A stretch of DNA of 6,759 nucleotides from positions 1 through 6,759 of the forward strand of contig JAIJEI010000113.1 in NCBI GenBank assembly GCA_022739095.1, in the 5' to 3' direction. This document shows positions 1 to 2,961 of the stretch, in pieces. Numbering within the stretch: position 1 is the first letter of the stretch; every line of letters begins with the position of its first letter. Position numbers and translations under genes: made by a program. The stretch comes from Bifidobacterium sp. (GTDB lineage Bacteria > Actinomycetota > Actinomycetes > Actinomycetales > Bifidobacteriaceae). Under the pieces are notes generated by a model, which was given only the letters and a program-made list of their open reading frames with translations, had not been told where the DNA came from and did no database searches.

Positions 1-104
1 TGATCAAACATCTTGCCCAGCCTGATCAGCGGATAGATCATGAAACCGGCCAATACTGCGAACGCGATGGCCGCGATCAGGCCAGCGATCTCTCCGACTC
101 CCAT
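1..104 (-). CDS. DUF948-like small membrane protein, N-terminal fragment (cut by window edge)
   Basis: Only the first 34 codons are inside the window; the gene continues beyond position 1. The start is ATG at 104-102, preceded by a perfect AAGGAGG ribosome binding site at 116-110 with a 5-base spacer, so the start is secure. The visible peptide begins MGVGEIAGLIAAIAFAVLAG and continues into a YPLIRLGKMFD stretch. It forms one N-terminal transmembrane helix (about residues 5-25) followed by a short basic segment. This short N-terminal anchor resembles DUF948 proteins, which in bifidobacteria I recall lying downstream of rpsD and upstream of alaS; that recollection supports the family call but is not proof. 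The function of the family is unknown. The gene lies downstream of the histidine phosphatase on the same strand, about 200 bases away, so separate transcription is likely. Confidence 0.6.
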   Translation of the reverse strand, partial: MGVGEIAGLIAAIAFAVLAGFMIYPLIRLGKMFD

Positions 105-306
105 TGTTTCCTCCTTGCGGTCACACTTACTCGCTTAAGGGTAGCACTCCTTCCCTATTTCTTGGCATACCATTGCACGCGCAGGGCGAAAACCGTGCGC
201 GTGGATGTATGCGGCTATAGGCGAAAGGCTGTCCTGCTGACGCTTTCTTTTGCGGCGTGCCGCCGTGGACCGTACGTGCTATTCGATATGTATTGCTTGC
301 TATTTG
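105..306. other. Intergenic region between the histidine phosphatase and the DUF948-like gene
   Basis: No credible gene is present. The region must hold the 3' end of the phosphatase transcript and the promoter of the DUF948-like gene. I see the ribosome binding site of the latter (110-116) and an 8+8 base inverted repeat (176-203, listed separately), but no convincing -35/-10 pair. Next to the phosphatase stop codon the minus strand carries short AGCAA-type repeats (about 280-309), which I could not assign to any known element. Confidence 0.5.
176..203 (-). other. Inverted repeat / hairpin downstream of the histidine phosphatase gene
   Basis: CACGCGCA at 176-183 and TGCGCGTG at 196-203 are perfect reverse complements separated by 12 bases. 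In the minus-strand transcript they would form an 8-bp GC-rich stem about 100 bases after the phosphatase stop codon. No T-run follows on either strand, so it is not a canonical intrinsic terminator. It could be a Rho-independent terminator with a degenerate tail, an mRNA 3'-end stabiliser or an operator for the DUF948-like gene. Confidence 0.35.
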
Positions 307-981
307 CTACTTGCCGTACGAAACAATGGTCACGGCTTCGCCGAACGGCTTGTCGGTGTCGAAGTCGAGCACGGTTACCGAACCATTGGCCGGGCGTTCG
401 TTCAGATCGAGGTCAGGACCGCCGAACCGGTGGCCGAGGCTGAGCAGTGTGTTGCCATGCGAAATCTGCAACACATCGTCGCCGTCCTTGAGATTCGGGT
501 TGTCGGCGATAAGACGGAACGCGCCTTCGACGCGCGTCCAATATTCCTCATCGGATTCCGCATCGTGGAAGGGATCGGCTTCCTTGAGAAAATCGCGCGA
601 GGCCTCCAACCCGAACTTCTCGACGATTTGGTTGTAGGTTTTGACGCCGTGGGGCGCTCCTGCGGCGTACCAGGCCATGGCCATGTCAAGTCCCTCGTAG
701 TAGCCGTAGAACTGCTCGCGGAAGTGCATGTCCATCACGAGTGCGGGGCGCGGATTACCTGCGGCTTCGTTGATGTCGAGAATTTTCTCGGCCGTCTGCT
801 GGGCACGCGTGGTATCCGAACAGTAGGCGGCGGCGAACGTCAATCCTTTCAGCCGCTCACCGGCCTTGACGGCATCGGCGACACCCGACTCGGTCAGCGG
901 CGAATTCGACCATCCCTGCAGACGGTTGTATCGGTTGAAATAGGTCTGTCCGTGACGGACCAAATGCAGATGAAGAATCAT
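307..981 (-). CDS. Histidine phosphatase superfamily protein (phosphoglycerate-mutase-like)
   Basis: The 224-residue protein belongs to the histidine phosphatase (branch 1, GpmB/PhoE-like) superfamily, soluble enzymes that transfer phosphate through a phospho-histidine. The catalytic set is complete: LVRHGQT at residues 7-13 (Arg9, nucleophile His10), SDTTRAQQT with Arg59, Glu89 in FREQFYGYYEG as likely proton donor, and the second histidine His175 in QISHGNTL. The length suits a phosphatase-type member rather than classical dPGM. The substrate cannot be read from the sequence. I chose ATG 981-979 because the RHG motif normally follows the start within 5-10 residues. An upstream ATG at 1035 would add 18 unconserved residues. 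No Shine-Dalgarno precedes ATG 981, but an extended -10 box lies 7 bases upstream, which suggests a leaderless mRNA. The gene stands alone on the minus strand. Confidence 0.9.
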   Translation of the reverse strand: MILHLHLVRHGQTYFNRYNRLQGWSNSPLTESGVADAVKAGERLKGLTFAAAYCSDTTRAQQTAEKILDINEAAGNPRPALVMDMHFREQFYGYYEGLDMAMAWYAAGAPHGVKTYNQIVEKFGLEASRDFLKEADPFHDAESDEEYWTRVEGAFRLIADNPNLKDGDDVLQISHGNTLLSLGHRFGGPDLDLNERPANGSVTVLDFDTDKPFGEAVTIVSYGK

Positions 982-988
982 GGTTCTG

Positions 989-997
989 ATTATGTCA
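989..997 (-). promoter_or_regulatory. Putative extended -10 promoter giving a leaderless phosphatase mRNA
   Basis: On the minus strand TGACATAAT (997-989) fits an extended -10 element: TG, one base, then CATAAT, which matches TATAAT at five of six positions. Seven bases separate it from ATG 981-979, so transcription would begin at or next to the start codon. No good -35 hexamer is visible at the usual distance, as is allowed for extended -10 promoters. Leaderless genes are common in actinobacteria. This is inferred from spacing alone. Confidence 0.4.
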
Positions 998-1075
998 CCA
1001 TTCCGGCGGTTTCGGTGCGGGTTGCCGGAAGTCATAAGTCATAACGGCATAGGTCACTACCTGAGATATGCGTAA

Positions 1076-1303
1076 TCCGGGTTCCCGAACTCTTTTATCG
1101 ATGGCCTGCCAAACCGTCAGATGCCGCAGGCGGTGGATGTGTATCAGCAGGACACCGCTGCCGGCCACAGTGGCAGTGTGGTGGTGTTTGGCCTCGGCAC
1201 GAACGGCGTGATTTCGAATGAGCAGGAAGTGCAACGGCTCATCGACCTGACCGGTGCCTATGCGTACGCGACGATGATTCGTCAGGCGGTGTGCGGCCAG
1301 TAA
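1076..1303 (+). pseudogene. Remnant of an acyltransferase C-terminal SGNH domain (OatA-like family)
   Basis: An open frame with no good start codon or ribosome binding site runs from just after a TAA at 1073 to the TAA at 1301-1303. It reads FPNSFIDGLPNRQM at its start, then a hydrophobic VVVFGLGTNG stretch, NEQEVQRLIDLTG, and a tail GAYAYATMIRQAVCGQ. This matches, from memory, the extracytoplasmic SGNH domain of membrane O-acyltransferases: GLGTNG is the conserved Asn block (ALGTNG in relatives), and the tail resembles the last helix after the catalytic Asp-x-x-His block. That block and about 50 preceding residues are missing, as are the membrane domain and the N-terminal GDS block. The simplest reading is a gene truncated at the 5' end with an internal in-frame deletion near position 1252. 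It lies on the plus strand between minus-strand genes. A 60-codon ORF from ATG 1121 exists but lacks translation signals. Confidence 0.6.
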
Positions 1304-1320
1304 TCGCCCTACAACGCAGG

Positions 1321-1353
1321 AACCCCGCGGCTTCTCGAAAGAAGCGCGGGGTT
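1321..1353 (-). terminator. Intrinsic terminator-like hairpin downstream of rpsD
   Basis: AACCCCGCG at 1321-1329 pairs with CGCGGGGTT at 1345-1353, and CTTCT (1331-1335) pairs with AGAAG (1340-1344) around a four-base loop. One G is bulged. This gives a 14-bp stem about 40 bases after the rpsD stop. The minus-strand stem ends in TT, followed by a mixed sequence with only a weak T-tract, so termination efficiency is uncertain. It could also serve the plus-strand remnant, whose stop lies 17 bases before it. Confidence 0.65.
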
Positions 1354-1393
1354 CGAGCGGTATGTCCTGGATTTGTTGACCAGAGGGCCCGGA

Positions 1394-2020
1394 TCAGCGG
1401 GCGTAGAATTCGACCACGTACTGGATGTTGACCTGCACCGGGATCTCTTCGACCTCCGGCTTACGGGTCACAGTGGCCTTCAGGGACGGCAGGTTCACGT
1501 CGAGGTAGCCGGGGACCGCAGGCAGCACGTCACGGTGCACGCCTTCGGCGGCGATCTGGAACGGAACCATGGTCTGGCTCTTGGCCTTCACCTGAATGGT
1601 CTGGCCGGGCTTGACGCGGTAGGACGGGCGGTCCACGATGTTGCCGTCAACGAGGATGTGACGGTGCACCACGAACTGACGGGCCTGGGCGGTGGTACGG
1701 GCGAAGCCGGCACGCAGCACCAGGTTGTCGAGACGGGTCTCGAGGTCGGTCAGCATGGCGTTACCGGTCTGGCCGGCAGTACGGGTGGCCTTCTCGTAAG
1801 CGGCGCGAAGCTGCTTCTCGGAGATGCCGTACTGAGCGCGCAGACGCTGCTTTTCGCGCATACGCACCGCGTAATCGGACTCGGTGCGGCGGCGGTCACG
1901 GCCGTGCTCGCCAGGAGCGTACGGACGCTTTTCGAAGATGCGCTGAGCCTTGGGGGTCAGTGCGATGCCGAGGGCGCGAGACAGACGCACCTGACGGCGA
2001 GAACGCTGAACGTTCGTCAT
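1394..2020 (-). CDS. rpsD: 30S ribosomal protein S4
   Basis: The 208-residue protein is ribosomal protein S4 (uS4), a primary 16S rRNA-binding protein that nucleates assembly of the small-subunit body; in E. coli it also takes part in translational autocontrol. The length is typical for bacteria. Visible hallmarks are the basic N-terminus (RSRRQVRLSR), the KRPYAPGEHGRDRRR block at 31-45, a helical region ending in LETRLDNLVLRAGFA (93-107), and the S4 RNA-binding domain at about 94-157 with ARQFVVHRHILVDG. The C-terminus ends VEFYAR. There is no cysteine anywhere, so this is the zinc-independent (C-) form. The start ATG 2020-2018 has GAAGGA 8 bases upstream. Unlike E. coli, where rpsD sits in the alpha operon, it stands alone with its own leader, followed by a hairpin terminator. 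The call is secure. Confidence 0.98.
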   Translation of the reverse strand: MTNVQRSRRQVRLSRALGIALTPKAQRIFEKRPYAPGEHGRDRRRTESDYAVRMREKQRLRAQYGISEKQLRAAYEKATRTAGQTGNAMLTDLETRLDNLVLRAGFARTTAQARQFVVHRHILVDGNIVDRPSYRVKPGQTIQVKAKSQTMVPFQIAAEGVHRDVLPAVPGYLDVNLPSLKATVTRKPEVEEIPVQVNIQYVVEFYAR

Positions 2021-2218
2021 TGGATTAATCCTTCTGTCGTTATCTGAACGGAACGCTTGCCTTGCATGTGCCTGGCAGGCGCTGAGCCGGGCCTCCCCAG
2101 CGCTTCGTCGTGAATGAACACGAACGGGTTGGCTTTCTTGCGATTACCTACCGCCGACCCGCTGATGGGCTATGACTCCAGACGGTATCTACCTGTTGGC
2201 AGACACCAGTGGTCCATA
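2021..2218 (-). promoter_or_regulatory. rpsD upstream region with potential structured mRNA leader
   Basis: There is no gene here. The rpsD promoter must lie in this stretch or further upstream, but no -35/-10 pair is clear. Close to rpsD the minus-strand leader can form two adjacent hairpins: GCGCTG/CAGCGC (arms at 2098-2103 and 2079-2084), and GCCTG/CAGGC around a single base at 2070-2080. S4 represses its own synthesis through leader RNA in E. coli and Bacillus, by different structures. A similar role here is only a possibility, since I do not recognise a known S4-leader fold. Confidence 0.35.
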
Positions 2219-2371
2219 TTACACCGAGGATATGGACAGCACTCCGGCGTCCATGCGATACACCCGGTCTGCGTATTCGAGTGCATCGGGATCATGGGTG
2301 ACCATGAGAATCGCCGTGCCGCTGTTGGCCTGGTCTCTGAGCAGACGCATTACGATGTCGGTGCTCTCTTG
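2219..2371 (-). pseudogene. C-terminal remnant of an ABC transporter ATP-binding protein (LolD/MacB type)
   Basis: In a frame different from the upstream chimeric ORF, the minus strand reads QESTDIVMRLLRDQ, then GTAILMVTHDPDALEYADRV, then YRMDAGVLSISSV and a TAA at 2221-2219. This is the C-terminal end of an ABC ATPase of the LolD/MacB class: the helix after the D-loop, the beta strand, and the H-loop (VTHD, switch histidine) followed by the typical A-D-R-V-x-R-M-x-x-G strand. Walker A, the Q-loop, the LSGGQ signature and Walker B are absent, so about 50 of the usual ~225 residues remain. There is no start codon with a ribosome binding site. It follows the permease fragment directly and overlaps the end of the chimeric ORF in another frame, so the ATPase gene was probably cut by a deletion whose endpoint is near 2366-2385. 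Confidence 0.8.
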
Positions 2372-2820
2372 GCCGAGGCGGCGACCATATCAGGCACGGT
2401 GTTTTGGTTGATGAACACCGAGTTGTCGAGGCTGGTGCCGGTGTCGGCGAGCTGGGCGACGACCGGCCATGAACGGCCATACAGTTCGATGGTGCCGTCG
2501 GTGGACACGTTGACGTTTGCGCCGGCGATCATCTGACCGTCTTCAAGGGGGCCTTCGAACTGGGAGGCGACCCATGGTTCGATGACGAAGTCAGTGTCCG
2601 GGTCGTAATTGAGGCCGATGCGAATCTGCGGGGCGACGAACAAAGCCACGACGCCAAACACGAGGATGACGACGCCGATGCCGGTGGCCGCCTGCTGCGA
2701 GTAGTGGCAGGCACCCGGCATGTCATGGCCGGTGCAGGCGTGCGCAAAGGTCTGGGGCGCGATGGTGATCAGCGCGCCGAACAGAATATTGGGCACGGAT
2801 GCAAACAGCTTGTTCTTCAT
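2350..2820 (-). CDS. Chimeric ORF: DUF4418 N-terminus fused to an FtsX/MacB-type permease fragment (probable remnant)
   Basis: The 156-residue ORF is composite. Residues 1-71 look like a DUF4418 membrane protein: MKNKLFASVPNILFGALITI forms a first helix, followed by the Ala-Pro-Gln-Thr motif, two cysteines (Cys29, Cys38) flanking a Met-Pro-Gly turn, ACHYSQQA, and a second helix GIGVVILVFGVVALFVAP (47-64). From about residue 72 the sequence changes to a soluble type resembling the periplasmic core of FtsX/MacB permeases: DPDTDFVIEPWVA, then GQMIAGANVNVSTDGTIELYG, then a strand ending in DNSVFINQ. It stops after a short out-of-family tail (KRAPTS) where the frame runs into ATPase sequence. DUF4418 proteins normally have further helices and end at about 130 residues, and these permeases have about 400, so both are truncated. 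The start ATG 2820-2818 is preferred because GAGGA lies 9 bases upstream; a GTG at 2826 is possible. A promoter precedes it, so it may still be expressed. No function is assigned. Confidence 0.7.
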   Translation of the reverse strand: MKNKLFASVPNILFGALITIAPQTFAHACTGHDMPGACHYSQQAATGIGVVILVFGVVALFVAPQIRIGLNYDPDTDFVIEPWVASQFEGPLEDGQMIAGANVNVSTDGTIELYGRSWPVVAQLADTGTSLDNSVFINQNTVPDMVAASAKRAPTS

Positions 2821-2836
2821 AACCACTTTTCCTCTT

Positions 2837-2850
2837 CCCTGTTTCCAGGG
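2837..2850 (-). other. Small GAAA-tetraloop hairpin in the leader of the DUF4418 chimera
   Basis: The minus strand carries CCCTG-GAAA-CAGGG, a 5-bp stem capped by a GNRA tetraloop. It lies just upstream of the AGAGGA ribosome binding region and within the predicted short 5' leader. It may modulate mRNA stability or ribosome access, but a stem this short could be chance. Confidence 0.4.
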
Positions 2851-2870
2851 CTCGTAGGCGCAACCTCCGC

Positions 2871-2900
2871 ATTATGCCCAGATAGTGATGAAGAACACAA
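2871..2900 (-). promoter_or_regulatory. Promoter upstream of the DUF4418 chimera
   Basis: On the minus strand TTGTGT (2900-2895; four of six matches to TTGACA) and CATAAT (2876-2871; five of six matches to TATAAT) are separated by 18 bases. Transcription would start near 2864, giving a leader of about 45 bases before ATG 2820. It lies between the helicase terminator and the chimera, so the ancestral transporter operon had its own housekeeping promoter, which is still intact. Confidence 0.6.
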
Positions 2901-2936
2901 GTCTTGTTTTTTGTGAATTGATTTGGTATATAACGA

Positions 2937-2952
2937 CCCCTCGTCAGAGGGG
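2937..2952 (-). terminator. Terminator of the helicase gene
   Basis: The minus strand reads CCCCTC-TGAC-GAGGGG, a 6-bp GC-rich stem with a four-base loop, followed by TCGTTATATA. It begins about 10 bases after the helicase stop codon (2964-2962). The stem is short and the T-tract interrupted, so it is a plausible but not strong intrinsic terminator. Confidence 0.55.
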
Positions 2953-2961
2953 CCAATTTAT

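Noticed and set aside
250..1044. A 264-codon plus-strand open frame opposite the phosphatase gene
   Set aside because: It is antisense to a gene with a full catalytic motif set and shows no family resemblance of its own.
995..1234. A 79-codon minus-strand open frame upstream of the phosphatase
   Set aside because: It has no family resemblance and overlaps the acyltransferase remnant on the other strand; its His-rich sequence looks like a shadow.
1373..2047. A 224-codon plus-strand open frame opposite rpsD
   Set aside because: It is the complement of a highly conserved ribosomal protein gene; its His/Val/Gly-rich sequence is an artefact of codon use.
2723..2956. A 77-codon minus-strand open frame between the helicase and the DUF4418 chimera
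   Set aside because: It crosses the terminator and promoter and overlaps the chimera start in another frame; there is no recognisable domain.
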